Of a stretch of 64,000 nt of DNA, positions 15,425 to 24,911 are shown in pieces (the first letter of the stretch is position 1; the number at the start of each line of letters is the position of its first letter). Source of the stretch: Chryseobacterium artocarpi (GTDB taxonomy: Bacteria; Bacteroidota; Bacteroidia; Flavobacteriales; Weeksellaceae); assembly GCF_001684975.1 (NCBI RefSeq), contig NZ_MAYH01000001.1, positions 124,001-188,000 on the forward strand. Direction: 5' to 3'. The notes under the pieces were generated by a model that worked only from the letters and a program-made list of their open reading frames with translations, was not told the DNA's origin and did not search any database. Position numbers and translations under genes: made by a program.

Positions 15425-15454
15425 AAAAAAGCCCCGAAACCGAAATTCCGAGGC
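15425..15454 (-). terminator. Terminator downstream of pruA
   Basis: On the minus strand GCCTCGGAA and TTTCGGGGC pair with a T-G wobble (15431-15439 with 15446-15454), followed by six T (15425-15430 on the + strand as A). It ends the pruA transcript 53 bases after the stop. Confidence 0.8.
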
Positions 15455-15507
15455 TGTATTGAAAGAACAGGCGACAATTACTCATCCCTATTACTCATTA
15501 CTTATAA

Positions 15508-17133
15508 TTATCCTAGGTATGGATATTTGTAGTCTTTTGGAGAAACAAAAGTTTCTTTCACACTTCTTACAGACGTCCATCTAAGAAGGTTCATTTTAGA
15601 ACCCGCTTTATCATTAGTTCCTGAAGCTCTACCACCACCGAAAGGCTGCTGTCCTACTACGGCACCAGTTGGTTTATCGTTGATGTAGAAGTTACCAGAT
15701 GCATTTTCTAACGCCTTGTAAGCTTCAGCAATTGCATAACGGTCTTGAGAGAATACAGAACCTGTTAATGAATAAGGAGAAGAAGAATCAACTAATTTAA
15801 GAGTCTCTTTCCAATCCTGATCTTCGTAAACAAATACAGATAAGATTGGTCCGAAGATTTCTTCTACCATACTTTCGTATTGAGGATTTGTAGTTTCGAT
15901 TACTGTTGGGTGTACAAACCATCCTTTAGAATTATCACAAGTTCCACCGATAGCTACAGTAGCCTCACCAGAAGCATTTGCTCTGTCGATATATCCTTTA
16001 CATTTTTCGAAAGAATTTTTGTCGATTACCGCGTTTACAAAGTTTGATGGATCTTCAGGAGAACCGATTTTAATAGTAGCCATTTGAGCTTCCATTACTT
16101 TTTTCACATCAGCCCAAAGAGATTTAGGAACATAAGCTCTTGAAGCCGCAGAACATTTCTGCCCCTGGTATTCGAAAGCACCTCTTACTAAAGCAGTAGC
16201 TACAGCTTCTACGTTTGCAGAAGGGTGAGCAATTACGAAGTCTTTACCACCAGTTTCTCCCACGATTCTTGGATACGTTCTGTAGTTGTGGATATTATCA
16301 CCGATCATTTTCCACATTCCCTGGAATACTTTCGTAGAACCTGTGAAGTGAAGACCTGCAAAATCTTTGTGAGCCAATACTTTTTCAGCAGTTTCTTTAC
16401 CATCTGTAAAGATCATGTTGATAACCCCAGCAGGAAGACCAGCCTCAATTAATACATCCATGATTACTTTTGCAGAATAAACCTGCTTATCAGAAGGCTT
16501 CCATACCACAACGTTTCCTAACATTGCCATACAAGTAGGAAGGTTTCCTGAAATCGCTGTAAAGTTGAATGGAGTTACCGCAAAGCAAAATCCTTCTAAT
16601 GGTCTGTACTCTACACGGTTCCAGATTCCGTTGTCAGAAACCGGCTGCTCAGAATACATTTCAGTCATGAACTCTACGTTGAATCTTAAGAAGTCGATGA
16701 ACTCACAAGCAGAATCAATCTCAGCCTGGTGAACATTTTTAGACTGTCCGATCATTGTAGCTGCATTGATTACATCTCTGTAAGGACCTGCCAATAGATC
16801 AGCTGCCTTTAAGAAAATTGCTGCACGTTGTTCCCAACCTAGCGCATTCCATGCTTCTTTAGCTGCCAATGCCGCGTTGATAGCGTCATCCACATGCTGC
16901 ATACCACCTTGGTAATAAAATCCGAAGTCGTGAGCATGATCCTGAGGAGACTGAAGCTGTATTTTTGTGTCAGTTTTTACTTCTTTTCCATTGATAACCA
17001 TTGGAATTTCTACCTTCTCAGCCCACATCTTTTTATAAGTGTCGATAAGGCTTTTAACTTCCGGAGATCCCGGTACATAAGAATTTACCGGCTCGTTTAC
17101 CGCTAATGGTACTTGCGAAATTGCTTTTGACAT
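15508..17133 (-). CDS. pruA: 1-pyrroline-5-carboxylate dehydrogenase
   Basis: The enzyme oxidises glutamate semialdehyde (from pyrroline-5-carboxylate) to glutamate with NAD+, the second step of proline breakdown. At 541 residues it is the stand-alone form, not fused to proline dehydrogenase. The aldehyde dehydrogenase catalytic residues are present: Glu293 in VGETGGKDF and Cys327 in YQGQKCSAASRAY. NAD-binding blocks include VTPFNFTAISGN (187-198) and LHFTGSTKVF (261-270), and the C-terminal GQQPFGGGRASGTNDKAGS is diagnostic for P5C dehydrogenases. The proline dehydrogenase gene is not in this window. It is transcribed alone. Confidence 0.95.
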   Translation of the reverse strand: MSKAISQVPLAVNEPVNSYVPGSPEVKSLIDTYKKMWAEKVEIPMVINGKEVKTDTKIQLQSPQDHAHDFGFYYQGGMQHVDDAINAALAAKEAWNALGWEQRAAIFLKAADLLAGPYRDVINAATMIGQSKNVHQAEIDSACEFIDFLRFNVEFMTEMYSEQPVSDNGIWNRVEYRPLEGFCFAVTPFNFTAISGNLPTCMAMLGNVVVWKPSDKQVYSAKVIMDVLIEAGLPAGVINMIFTDGKETAEKVLAHKDFAGLHFTGSTKVFQGMWKMIGDNIHNYRTYPRIVGETGGKDFVIAHPSANVEAVATALVRGAFEYQGQKCSAASRAYVPKSLWADVKKVMEAQMATIKIGSPEDPSNFVNAVIDKNSFEKCKGYIDRANASGEATVAIGGTCDNSKGWFVHPTVIETTNPQYESMVEEIFGPILSVFVYEDQDWKETLKLVDSSSPYSLTGSVFSQDRYAIAEAYKALENASGNFYINDKPTGAVVGQQPFGGGRASGTNDKAGSKMNLLRWTSVRSVKETFVSPKDYKYPYLG

Positions 17134-17543
17134 ATTACGTTTTATTATTTTTATTAAATTAAATAAGTATGTTGGTATACAAATTTACGATAATTATAAA
17201 GAAAGAAAAAATCCCGTGTATTTTTGTTAAATTAATTTTATTTACTTGATAATGTTACTATATATCGCTTTTTTGATGATAAATATTAAATATTTATACT
17301 GAATTTATTTAATATGTTGTAGAGAAATAAAAAACATATAGGTTTATGATAATTATTGGAATAAGGACAAAGATATATTTGTCATAGTTGATAATATACT
17401 CTTAATGGTTGTAAATAAAGGATTTATAAAGAAATGTTAAATTTATATAAAATTCACTTTGTTGCGATTTTGAACATTTTAAATAATTTTTTTGATAGCC
17501 GGAATTTTAATATTGTTCTAATTTTACACCATTATAATCAGGT
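17134..17543. other. A+T-rich spacer upstream of the urease region
   Basis: The 410-base spacer is extremely A+T-rich, with many TATTTA and TTTAAA runs and no frame, hairpin or repeat I can support. It must contain the pruA promoter on one side and that of the exported protein gene at 17544 on the other, but I see no exact TAnnTTTG box. A long A+T-rich regulatory region here would be consistent with control of the urea locus. Confidence 0.5.
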
Positions 17544-17909
17544 ATGAAAAAAAGAGTCATATTTTTCTCTTTTGTATTGTTTTTCTCAGCTTTATGTGTA
17601 GGTCTTTTTACACATACGGGGAAAGCTAAATCATATTCTGATCTCTTATCAAAAATCCAACTTCTTCAACAAAAATCAGACCAGCAGACTCAGCCTGAAA
17701 TTTACAGTTTTTCAGATGCTCAGGATGTACAGGATGGCAATGATTGGGAGAAAATAAAATTTGATTATTCAATACTTGGAGAGCAATGGCTTAACTATTT
17801 CTTTGCGGGTTATTCATATAATATCAAAGTTGCTGCGGTTCAGACCGGAGTTTATATTACAGCACCAAGATACATCCTGTATCATTCCCTGCAGATAGCG
17901 GGCTGCTAA
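17544..17909 (+). CDS. Small exported protein of unknown function upstream of ureA
   Basis: The 121-residue product starts with a signal peptide (MKKRVIFFSFVLFFSALCVGLF). The mature part contains a Gln/Ser-rich helix (SKIQLLQQKSDQQTQPEIYSF), then a segment with several tyrosines, and ends in IAGC, leaving a single cysteine as the last residue. I recognise no family. It precedes ureA on the same strand with a 153-base gap that includes a small hairpin, so cotranscription with the urease genes is possible but not evident. Confidence 0.6.
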   Translation: MKKRVIFFSFVLFFSALCVGLFTHTGKAKSYSDLLSKIQLLQQKSDQQTQPEIYSFSDAQDVQDGNDWEKIKFDYSILGEQWLNYFFAGYSYNIKVAAVQTGVYITAPRYILYHSLQIAGC

Positions 17910-18007
17910 TTCTTTTTTAACTTTTAATGATTCATTATGATTTGTATTCTATAATACTGATCTGTGAACATCATTACTTCATTTTACACTTTTGAACACT
18001 TCTATTT

Positions 18008-18023
18008 GCCTTTTTAGAAAGGC
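18008..18023 (+). promoter_or_regulatory. Small hairpin upstream of ureA
   Basis: GCCTTT-TTAG-AAAGGC forms a 6-bp stem 39 bases before the ureA start. No T-run follows, so it is more likely a 5' UTR structure or weak pause site than a terminator. Confidence 0.35.
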
Positions 18024-18062
18024 AGACAGAATACTGTTTGTCCAATTTTAAATAAAAATACT

Positions 18063-18365
18063 ATGCACTTAACACCGAGAGAAACGGAAAAGCTTATGCT
18101 ATTTCTGGCAGGAGAACTCGCTTTAAAAAGAAAGGCTAGAGGTCTTAAATTAAATTACCCAGAATCTATTGCGCTCATCAGTCACTTTCTGCTTGAAGGA
18201 GCAAGAGACGGAAAAAAAGTAGCAGAACTGATGCAGGAAGGCGCGCAACTTCTTACCAAAGAAGATGTAATGCCTGGCGTGGCAGAAATGATTCACGATG
18301 TTCAGATCGAAGCTACATTCCCCGATGGAACCAAGCTGGTAACCGTACATAACCCAATCCGTTAA
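18063..18365 (+). CDS. ureA: Urease subunit gamma
   Basis: The 100-residue gamma subunit is one of the three structural chains of nickel urease, which hydrolyses urea to ammonia and carbamate in the cytoplasm. The family pattern is complete: [20 protein letters not shown] at the N-terminus, [14 protein letters not shown], and [18 protein letters not shown]. It is the first gene of the ureABC block and is followed by ureB after 13 bases. Gamma and beta are separate genes here, unlike the fused Helicobacter UreA. Identification is certain. Confidence 0.98.
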   Translation: MHLTPRETEKLMLFLAGELALKRKARGLKLNYPESIALISHFLLEGARDGKKVAELMQEGAQLLTKEDVMPGVAEMIHDVQIEATFPDGTKLVTVHNPIR

Positions 18366-18378
18366 TTCCTATTTTATC

Positions 18379-18747
18379 ATGATACCAGGAGAAATTTTTG
18401 TAAAAGAAGGCACCATTATCTGCAATGAAGGCAGAGAAACTGTCAAAATAAAAGTAACCAATACAGGAGACCGCCCTATTCAGGTAGGTTCACACTTCCA
18501 TTTTTTTGAAGTGAATAAAGCAATGAGTTTTAACCGCGAACAAGCTTTCGGAAAAAGACTGAACATTGTTGCAAGTACTGCAGTTCGTTTCGAACCGGGA
18601 GAAGAAAAAGAAGTGGAATTGGTAGAAATAGGAGGAACCAAAAAAGCAATGGGCTTCAATAACCTTGTTGATGGGCAGGTAGATTCTGAGGAGCAAAAAA
18701 GAAAAAGCCTTGAAAAAGCTGAAAAATTAAACTTTAAAAATCAGTAA
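18379..18747 (+). CDS. ureB: Urease subunit beta
   Basis: The 122-residue beta subunit packs between gamma and alpha chains in the urease trimer. It opens with [13 protein letters not shown] and contains the core [21 protein letters not shown] and the block [26 protein letters not shown], all diagnostic. It is about 15-20 residues longer than enterobacterial UreB, with a Lys/Glu-rich C-terminal tail ([17 protein letters not shown]). It sits 13 bases after ureA and 1 base before ureC, so the three are translated from one mRNA. Confidence 0.98.
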   Translation: MIPGEIFVKEGTIICNEGRETVKIKVTNTGDRPIQVGSHFHFFEVNKAMSFNREQAFGKRLNIVASTAVRFEPGEEKEVELVEIGGTKKAMGFNNLVDGQVDSEEQKRKSLEKAEKLNFKNQ

Positions 18748-18748
18748 A

Positions 18749-20470
18749 ATGAGCTTAAACGTAGACAGAAAACAATATGCTAATATATTAGGACCTACAG
18801 CTGGAGATAAAATCAGACTGGGAGACACGGAAATCATTATCGAAATTGAAAAAGATTTCACCCATTACGGAGACGAAGCCGTTTTCGGAGGTGGAAAAAC
18901 CGTACGTGATGGTATGGGACAAAATGTTACCGCTAAAAGAGACGAAGGCGTTTTGGATCTTTGTATCACAGGTGCTGTAATTATCGATCACTGGGGAATT
19001 GTAAAAGGTGACATAGGTGTAAAAGATGGTAAAATTGTAGGAATCGGAAAAGCAGGAAACCCTGATACCATGGACGGTGTATCTCCCAATATGATTATCG
19101 GTGCTTCTACCGAAGTACACGGCGGAAAAGGATATATCGTAACAGCTGGAGGTATTGATACTCACATTCATTACATATGCCCTCAGCAGATTGATACCGC
19201 ATTATACAGTGGTGTTACTACCATGATTGGCGGAGGTACAGGTCCAAACGACGGAACCAATGCAACAACGGTTACTCCAGGTAAATTCAATATGAGAAAA
19301 ATGCTTGAGGCAGCTGAAGAATATCCAATGAATTTAGGCTTTTTCGGAAAAGGAAATTGTGCAGCAGAGGAGCCTATTGAAGAACAGGTAGAAGCCGGAG
19401 CTTTAGGAGTGAAAATTCATGAGGATTGGGGTGCTACACCTGCAACTATCGATGCATCCCTGAAAGTAGCTGATAAATATGATGTTCAGGTGGCTATCCA
19501 TACCGATACCTTGAATGAAGCTGGTTTCCTGGAAGATACAATGAAAGCAATTAACGGAAGGGTCATCCACACATTCCACACAGAAGGAGCGGGTGGTGGT
19601 CACGCGCCGGATATCATCAAGGCAGCGATGTACCCAAATGTATTACCTGCATCTACCAATCCTACACGTCCTTACACGGTTAATACAATCGATGAGCACT
19701 TGGATATGTTAATGGTTTGTCACCATTTAAGTAAAAATATTCCTGAAGACGTGGCATTTGCAGATTCTCGTATTCGTCCTGAAACCATAGCAGCAGAAGA
19801 TATTCTTCAGGATATGGGTGTTTTCAGTATCATGAGTTCCGATTCTCAGGCAATGGGAAGAGTTGGAGAAGTGGTGACAAGAACCTGGCAAACGGCAAGC
19901 AAAATGAAAGAGCAAAGAGGTGCTTTGGAAGAAGATAAAAATGCAGATAATGACAATTTCCGCGCTAAAAGATATATCTCTAAATATACTATCAACCCAG
20001 CTATTGCCCATGGTATTTCGGAATATGTAGGCTCTATCGAAGAAGGTAAACTAGCAGATTTAGTGATTTGGAAACCTGCATTATTTGGGGTGAAACCAGA
20101 GATGATTTACAAAGGAGGTGTTGTCGTGGGTGCTAAAATGGGTGACCCAAATGCCTCTATCCCAACACCACAGCCAATTATTTATAGAAATATGTTTGGG
20201 GCTCACGGAAAAGCTAAGTTTGGTACTTGCGCTACCTTTGTTTCTCAGGTTTCTATTGACAACGGAACGATTGCTTCTTATGGATTAGAAAAAACGATTC
20301 TTCCAGTGAAAAACTGTAGAAATATTGGCAAAAAAGACCTTATTCATAATAATAAGACTCCTGAAATTGAAGTAAATCCTGAGAACTATAAAGTAACGGT
20401 AGACGGTGAATATATCACTTGTGAACCCGCAGAAAAACTTCCTTTAACTCAGTTGTATTACTTGTTCTAA
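18749..20470 (+). CDS. ureC: Urease subunit alpha (catalytic)
   Basis: The 573-residue catalytic chain carries the di-nickel site. All ligands are present, shifted by five from Klebsiella numbering: His139 and His141 in DTHIH, carbamylated Lys222 in GVKIHEDWG, His224, His251 and His277, and Asp365 in MSSDSQAMG. The mobile-flap Cys324 and His325 are in MVCHHL. There is no truncation, so the enzyme should be active once nickel is inserted by UreDEFG, encoded downstream. A hairpin after the stop may limit read-through into the accessory genes. Confidence 0.98.
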   Translation: MSLNVDRKQYANILGPTAGDKIRLGDTEIIIEIEKDFTHYGDEAVFGGGKTVRDGMGQNVTAKRDEGVLDLCITGAVIIDHWGIVKGDIGVKDGKIVGIGKAGNPDTMDGVSPNMIIGASTEVHGGKGYIVTAGGIDTHIHYICPQQIDTALYSGVTTMIGGGTGPNDGTNATTVTPGKFNMRKMLEAAEEYPMNLGFFGKGNCAAEEPIEEQVEAGALGVKIHEDWGATPATIDASLKVADKYDVQVAIHTDTLNEAGFLEDTMKAINGRVIHTFHTEGAGGGHAPDIIKAAMYPNVLPASTNPTRPYTVNTIDEHLDMLMVCHHLSKNIPEDVAFADSRIRPETIAAEDILQDMGVFSIMSSDSQAMGRVGEVVTRTWQTASKMKEQRGALEEDKNADNDNFRAKRYISKYTINPAIAHGISEYVGSIEEGKLADLVIWKPALFGVKPEMIYKGGVVVGAKMGDPNASIPTPQPIIYRNMFGAHGKAKFGTCATFVSQVSIDNGTIASYGLEKTILPVKNCRNIGKKDLIHNNKTPEIEVNPENYKVTVDGEYITCEPAEKLPLTQLYYLF

Positions 20471-20481
20471 GATAAATTCTT

Positions 20482-20514
20482 AAACCTTATAGGTTCTGAA
20501 AATCTATAAGGTTT
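20482..20514 (+). terminator. Hairpin between ureC and the accessory genes
   Basis: AAACCTTATAG (20482-20492) and CTATAAGGTTT (20504-20514) form a perfect 11-bp stem but only a short T tract follows. It lies 11 bases after the ureC stop inside the cluster. It may act as a partial terminator or a 3' stabiliser that keeps structural-subunit mRNA more abundant than accessory mRNA. Confidence 0.6.
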
Positions 20515-20554
20515 ATTCAAAAAAAAATAAAACAATTATACAACTAAGTTTAGA

Positions 20555-21202
20555 ATGAAATATTTAAATACAACAGTTTTTTCTCTTGCTGTAGCCGGTA
20601 TGTCTTTGCTTTCAGGGAATATGAATGCTCAGTTTTTAGGAGGGCACAGACTGAAAAGTGATGAAGATGGACCGAAAGGACAATTTATGGTCTATGGCTC
20701 ATTAGATTATTCAAAAGTTACAACACGGTCAAATAGCAGTAGTACCGTTTCCAGTGCGCCGCTTGGAGTAGGATATTTTATCAATAATAATGACCTGATC
20801 GGGGTTAATTATGCCTACTCTCAAAACTCTGTCAATCATAATGTGGTATACAAGCAAAACGAAACTGGGATTTGGTACAGTCCGTCAGTAATGCTGGGGA
20901 AATATTTTGTGTTGATAGGTCAGGTAGATGCTCACTACGTTTGGGGACAGCAGCAAGCAACAGCAGCGGATGCTATGCAGAATTTCAACGGATTCCGCCT
21001 TCGTGCTTATCCTTTGATCGGAATATTATTAGGAGGAGGCTGGGCTCTGAAATTCAAATTTGCAGAACTTTCAATGCTTCAGACTAAAACCAAAGAAGAA
21101 GGCTGGACTAAGAGCTATGTAGCAGGAATCAGTGGTTCAACATTCGGGGTTGGTATTTCTAAAAACTTAGACTTCAGAAAAAAATCGAGAAATGATAATT
21201 AA
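20555..21202 (+). CDS. Exported beta-barrel-like protein in the urease operon
   Basis: The 215-residue product starts with a signal peptide (MKYLNTTVFSLAVAGMSLLSGNMNAQ). The mature part alternates polar and aromatic residues (for example FMVYGSLDYSK, LGVGYFINNNDLIGVNYAYS, GLRL-type strands, and a C-terminal VGISKNLDFRKK), as expected for a small outer-membrane beta-barrel of about eight strands. Its 3' end overlaps ureE by 11 bases, so it is genuinely part of the urease transcript. I recognise no urease-linked family of this type. It could be a urea or nickel pore, but that is inference. Confidence 0.75.
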   Translation: MKYLNTTVFSLAVAGMSLLSGNMNAQFLGGHRLKSDEDGPKGQFMVYGSLDYSKVTTRSNSSSTVSSAPLGVGYFINNNDLIGVNYAYSQNSVNHNVVYKQNETGIWYSPSVMLGKYFVLIGQVDAHYVWGQQQATAADAMQNFNGFRLRAYPLIGILLGGGWALKFKFAELSMLQTKTKEEGWTKSYVAGISGSTFGVGISKNLDFRKKSRNDN

Positions 21203-21701
21203 TCAAACCATAGGCAATCTCGCTGAAAATCCTACGGAGAAAACCATAGATTATCTGGATCTGGAATGGTTTGAAACCACCAAAAGAATTCAACGTAAAA
21301 AAACCAGAAACGGAGTAGATGTTGCCATCAAATTTTTAAAAGAAGGACAGCGTTTACGTGAAGGAGATATTCTTTTTGAAGATGCAGAAACAGTAATAGC
21401 CATCAATGTTCTGGAAACAGAGGCTATTGTAATGGTTCCCGGATCTTTACTGGAAATGGGTACCATGTGCTACGAAATTGGAAACAAGCATATTCCACTT
21501 TTCATTCAGGATGACAAAGTGTTGCTTCCCTTTGAAATGCCGATGTTCAGATGGCTGGAAGCAAGCGGTTTTAAACCGGAAAAGCAATCCGTAAAACTGC
21601 TGAATCTCCTTAAATCCAATGTAGAACCTCATGGACACGGAAGTCTTGGTTCCACAATTTTCACTAAAATCTTAAAACTTGCCGCTCCAAAAGATGAATA
21701 A
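21192..21701 (+). CDS. ureE: Urease accessory protein UreE (nickel chaperone)
   Basis: UreE is a dimeric cytoplasmic metallochaperone that delivers nickel to the UreDFG complex. The 169-residue product has the N-terminal peptide-binding domain (DYLDLEWFETTKRIQRKKTR, then LREGDILFED) and the metal-binding domain, with the conserved GNKHIPLF motif holding His100. The C-terminus has only a short His cluster, EPHGHGS, unlike the long His tail of Klebsiella UreE. The start overlaps the preceding barrel-like gene by 11 bases and the end overlaps ureF by 8 bases, which indicates translational coupling. Confidence 0.95.
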   Translation: MIINQTIGNLAENPTEKTIDYLDLEWFETTKRIQRKKTRNGVDVAIKFLKEGQRLREGDILFEDAETVIAINVLETEAIVMVPGSLLEMGTMCYEIGNKHIPLFIQDDKVLLPFEMPMFRWLEASGFKPEKQSVKLLNLLKSNVEPHGHGSLGSTIFTKILKLAAPKDE

Positions 21702-22392
21702 TACAAACATTAGTTTTCTGTCAGGATTGCTTCATCTTTCAGATCCAACGCTTCCCATCGGGGGGTATACCCATTCCAACGGATTGGAAACCTATGTACA
21801 GGAAAGAATTGTACACAACGTAGAAACCGCAAAAGAATTTGTACAGAACATGCTTCAGTACAACCTTAAATTCAACGATGGAGCTTTTGTAAAACTGGCT
21901 TATCAGGCTGCTGAAAATAACGATTTACAGACGCTTTTAGATCTTGATAATGAATGTAATGCGATAAAATGTCCAAAAGAAATTCGACAGGCTAGTCAGA
22001 AATTAGGATTAAGACTCATCAAAATTTTTAAAAGAAGAGAAAGTTTTCCTTTGATGGAGGCTTTTGAAAAGGCAATTCAGAATAAAGAAAGTAATTCTCA
22101 TTACTGTATTGTATTTGGAATCTATGCCTATTTAATGAAAATCCCTCTGTACGAAGCATTATTAGGATTTTATTATACCTCTATTGCAGGAATGATTACC
22201 AATGCTGTGAAATTGGTGCCTTTGGGACAGCTTGACGGGCAGGACATCTTATTTGAACTATATCCTGTAATGGAAAAAACAGTTTTAGAAACAATAGAAT
22301 TGGATAGAGATCTGGTGGGGCTTTGTAATACAGCCTTTGACATCCGATGTATGCAGCACGAAAGATTGTATTCAAGACTTTATATGTCTTAG
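21694..22392 (+). CDS. ureF: Urease accessory protein UreF
   Basis: UreF joins UreD and UreG on apo-urease and controls GTP-dependent nickel insertion. The ATG at 21694, inside the last codons of ureE, gives 232 residues starting MNNTNISFLSGLLHLSDPTLP; an in-frame TTG at 21679 is less likely. The family block SDPTLPIGGYTHSNGLETYV is present near the N-terminus, as is PLGQLDGQDILF near residue 176 with a typical all-helical pattern. It is followed by a 130-base spacer before ureG. Confidence 0.95.
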   Translation: MNNTNISFLSGLLHLSDPTLPIGGYTHSNGLETYVQERIVHNVETAKEFVQNMLQYNLKFNDGAFVKLAYQAAENNDLQTLLDLDNECNAIKCPKEIRQASQKLGLRLIKIFKRRESFPLMEAFEKAIQNKESNSHYCIVFGIYAYLMKIPLYEALLGFYYTSIAGMITNAVKLVPLGQLDGQDILFELYPVMEKTVLETIELDRDLVGLCNTAFDIRCMQHERLYSRLYMS

Positions 22393-22522
22393 AAAAGTAA
22401 ATTAAAAAACGAATGAAGGTGCCTTTGCAGAGTGAAATACCCTTGCGAAAGAAAAATCTTCATAATCAATCAAAAAACTTAGCGCCCATAGCGTTAAAAA
22501 AACAAAACAAAATTTTAAAAAA

Positions 22523-23161
22523 ATGGAAAACAGAAAATACATAAAAGTAGGAGTTGCAGGTCCTGTAGGATCAGGAAAAACCGCATTGTTGGAACGTTTA
22601 AGCAGAAAATTATTCGGTACTTATGACCTTGGGGTAATTACCAACGATATTTATACAAAAGAAGATGCTGAATTTATGGCTAAAAACAGTCTTCTTCCCC
22701 ACGACAGAATTATCGGAGTAGAAACAGGAGGCTGCCCTCACACCGCTATTCGTGAGGATGCCAGTATGAACCTTGAAGCAGTAGATGAGCTGGCAGCACG
22801 TTTTCCAGACATTGAATTGGTGCTTATTGAAAGTGGAGGTGATAATCTTTCAGCAACTTTCAGCCCAGACCTTGCAGATGTTACAATATTCATTATCGAT
22901 GTTGCAGAAGGTGAGAAAATTCCTAGAAAAGGAGGTCCTGGTATTACAAGATCCGACCTTTTGATTATTAATAAAATAGACCTTGCTCCACACGTAGGTG
23001 CCAGCCTTGAGGTAATGGAAAATGACGCGAGAAGAATGAGAAAAGGAAACCCTTTTGTGTTCACCAATCTGAAAACTGATGAAGGTTTGGATAAAGTAAT
23101 TGGGTGGATTAAAAAGTATGCTCTTTTAGAAGAAATTGAAGAACCGAACTTAGTAAGATAG
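22523..23161 (+). CDS. ureG: Urease accessory GTPase UreG
   Basis: UreG is the SIMIBI GTPase that couples GTP hydrolysis to nickel delivery. The 212-residue product has the P-loop GPVGSGKT (13-20), the metal-binding Cys-Pro-His motif in [32 protein letters not shown], and the specificity motif NKIDLAP. These are all diagnostic. The ureG stop is followed directly by the ureD start with no gap, so the two are coupled. It is separated from ureF by a 130-base spacer with no second promoter that I can recognise. Confidence 0.97.
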   Translation: MENRKYIKVGVAGPVGSGKTALLERLSRKLFGTYDLGVITNDIYTKEDAEFMAKNSLLPHDRIIGVETGGCPHTAIREDASMNLEAVDELAARFPDIELVLIESGGDNLSATFSPDLADVTIFIIDVAEGEKIPRKGGPGITRSDLLIINKIDLAPHVGASLEVMENDARRMRKGNPFVFTNLKTDEGLDKVIGWIKKYALLEEIEEPNLVR

Positions 23162-23959
23162 ATGGATAACCATTTAAAAATTATTGCAGGATTCAAGGAA
23201 GGAGAATCATTTGTGAAAGATCTTTACGTTACACTTCCCTTCAGAGTAGTATCGGTGGGACAGCGTAAAAAAGATAAAAAATTGTACCAGATGGTGATGA
23301 GTTCTTCACCCGGAATTTTGGATGGAGACCATTATCATTTGGATATAAAACTTGAAGAAAAATCTTCACTACAGCTACAGTCGCAATCGTATCAGAGGCT
23401 TTTTAATATGAGAGACAAGGCGCTTCAGGATATGAAAGTAACCATGGAAGACAATACATCCTTTGCCTACGTTCCGCATCCGATTGTTCCGCATGAAGAT
23501 TCCAACTTTACAAGTAAAGCTAAAATACATATCGGAAAAAACAGCCAGATTATTATTAGCGAAATTATTACTTGTGGCAGAAAGCATTATGGCGAAGTTT
23601 TCAAACTAAAGCGCTTTCAAAACCTCATGGAAATTTATCACGACGATAAATTAGTTGTAAAAGATAATGTTGTAATTGAACCAGATTTGATTCCGATAAG
23701 CAGCATCGGTAATCTAGAGCAATATACTCATCAGGGAACATTAATCTTTTATAGCACAAAAGAAGATGTGGATAAAAATGGATTGATTGAACAAATCGTT
23801 GAAGCAGCAGCTCAGTATATCGAAGAAATGGAGGTGGGAGTGTCTGCAATGGAAGATAATGGATTTGTCGTAAGAGCTTTAGGGCATGGCGGAGAATTGA
23901 TGTACAACTTCTTCCTATATATTCAGGAAATTCTTTGGGATTTAGACAAAAACAATTAA
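23162..23959 (+). CDS. ureD: Urease accessory protein UreD (UreH)
   Basis: UreD is the scaffold that first binds apo-urease and carries nickel through an internal tunnel. The 265-residue product has the weakly conserved family pattern: SSPGILDGDHYHLDI near residue 45, LQSQSYQRLF, FAYVPHPIVPHEDSNF, and ISEIITCGRKHYGEVFKLKRF. It abuts ureG and is followed after 1 base by a membrane-protein gene, so all three are on one transcript. The position at the 3' end of the accessory block, rather than before ureA, is a common alternative order. Confidence 0.93.
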   Translation: MDNHLKIIAGFKEGESFVKDLYVTLPFRVVSVGQRKKDKKLYQMVMSSSPGILDGDHYHLDIKLEEKSSLQLQSQSYQRLFNMRDKALQDMKVTMEDNTSFAYVPHPIVPHEDSNFTSKAKIHIGKNSQIIISEIITCGRKHYGEVFKLKRFQNLMEIYHDDKLVVKDNVVIEPDLIPISSIGNLEQYTHQGTLIFYSTKEDVDKNGLIEQIVEAAAQYIEEMEVGVSAMEDNGFVVRALGHGGELMYNFFLYIQEILWDLDKNN

Positions 23960-23960
23960 A

Positions 23961-24662
23961 ATGGACAGTACAGTTTGGGCGCTTCTTTTAAGTGCCGTTT
24001 CAATAAGTTTTATACATACCGCTTCAGGACCAGATCATTATCTGCCTTTCATTGTGATTTCAAAATCCAAAAAATGGAGCGGAATGAAAACCGCAGTTTT
24101 AACTGTAGTTTGTGGGCTGGGGCATGTTCTGAGCTCTTTGATTCTCGGCTTTATCGGAGTGTTTCTTGGCTGGCAATTGAATAAAATTTCCTGGTTTCAG
24201 GATATAAGAGGTAATTTTTCAGGTTGGGCATTGCTTATTTTTGGTGGAATCTACTTAATATATGGTTTGTTTCAGGCGATCAGAAACAAACCGCATAAAC
24301 ATTTCGATGTCATGGGTGATGATGTTTACGTGTATGAACACAATCATAGCGAGATTGTAATGCCTCAGAAAAGAATAAAAGTAACGCCACTTGTTCTTTT
24401 TATGATCTTCGTAATGGGACCAAGTGAACCTTTAATTCCTTTATTATTCTATTCAGGAGTAAAGCATTCCATGTCCGAAATTGCTGTTCTGGTAACTTCA
24501 TTCACTGTGACTACCGTTTTAACGATGCTTGGAATGGTTCTTCTTGGGCGTTACGGTTATTCAACATTATTCAATACCGAAAAACTGGAAAGATACATGG
24601 GTGTAGTAAGCGGAGCTGTGGTAACAGTTTGCGGAGTCGGGATGGTCTTTCTTGGATGGTAG
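23961..24662 (+). CDS. Membrane protein resembling nickel/cobalt transporters (NiCoT/UreH superfamily)
   Basis: The 233-residue product has about six membrane helices. The first carries SFIHTASGPDHYLPF (17-31), where His19 and Asp25-His26 resemble the metal-binding HX4DH motif of nickel/cobalt permeases, although the spacing here is HX5DH. The next helix has CGLGHVLSSL, also typical of the superfamily, and a His-rich loop lies around NKPHKHFDVMGDD and YEHNHSE (about 109-133). It lies 1 base after ureD and is thus in the urease operon. Nickel import or export is the likeliest role, with the direction unknown. Confidence 0.7.
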   Translation: MDSTVWALLLSAVSISFIHTASGPDHYLPFIVISKSKKWSGMKTAVLTVVCGLGHVLSSLILGFIGVFLGWQLNKISWFQDIRGNFSGWALLIFGGIYLIYGLFQAIRNKPHKHFDVMGDDVYVYEHNHSEIVMPQKRIKVTPLVLFMIFVMGPSEPLIPLLFYSGVKHSMSEIAVLVTSFTVTTVLTMLGMVLLGRYGYSTLFNTEKLERYMGVVSGAVVTVCGVGMVFLGW

Positions 24663-24911
24663 GCGAGGTGCGGGTTTTGCGATCCTGATTTCGGGGTTAG
24701 AGAGTCGGAGAGTTTGAGTGTTAGAGAGTGTGGAGGTTTAAAGGTTAAAATTTAAGGTTGTCTCTCTTTTATTAATGATTGATAATTCATCATTCACTTG
24801 CAAAACAAAATTGACCATTGATCTTTAAGTCTACATGTCTCTCATCTCTTTGTCTATTATCTCTCATCTATAAGTCTTTATTTCCAATCAATATTACAAT
24901 TAAAAAAAACT
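24663..24911. repeat. Spacer with GAG-rich repeats and 80-bp repeat copy 1
   Basis: The part from about 24690 to 24755 is a degenerate array of GTTAGAGAGT/GAGAGTTTGAG-like words. A unit of 80 bases (24791-24870) then begins CATTCACTTGC and ends CTCATCTA. This unit recurs at 25901-25979. No gene fits here. Confidence 0.75.

Noticed and set aside
18788..20011. Minus-strand open frames inside ureC
   Set aside because: They have a composition expected from the reverse complement of ureC and no start signals or domain.
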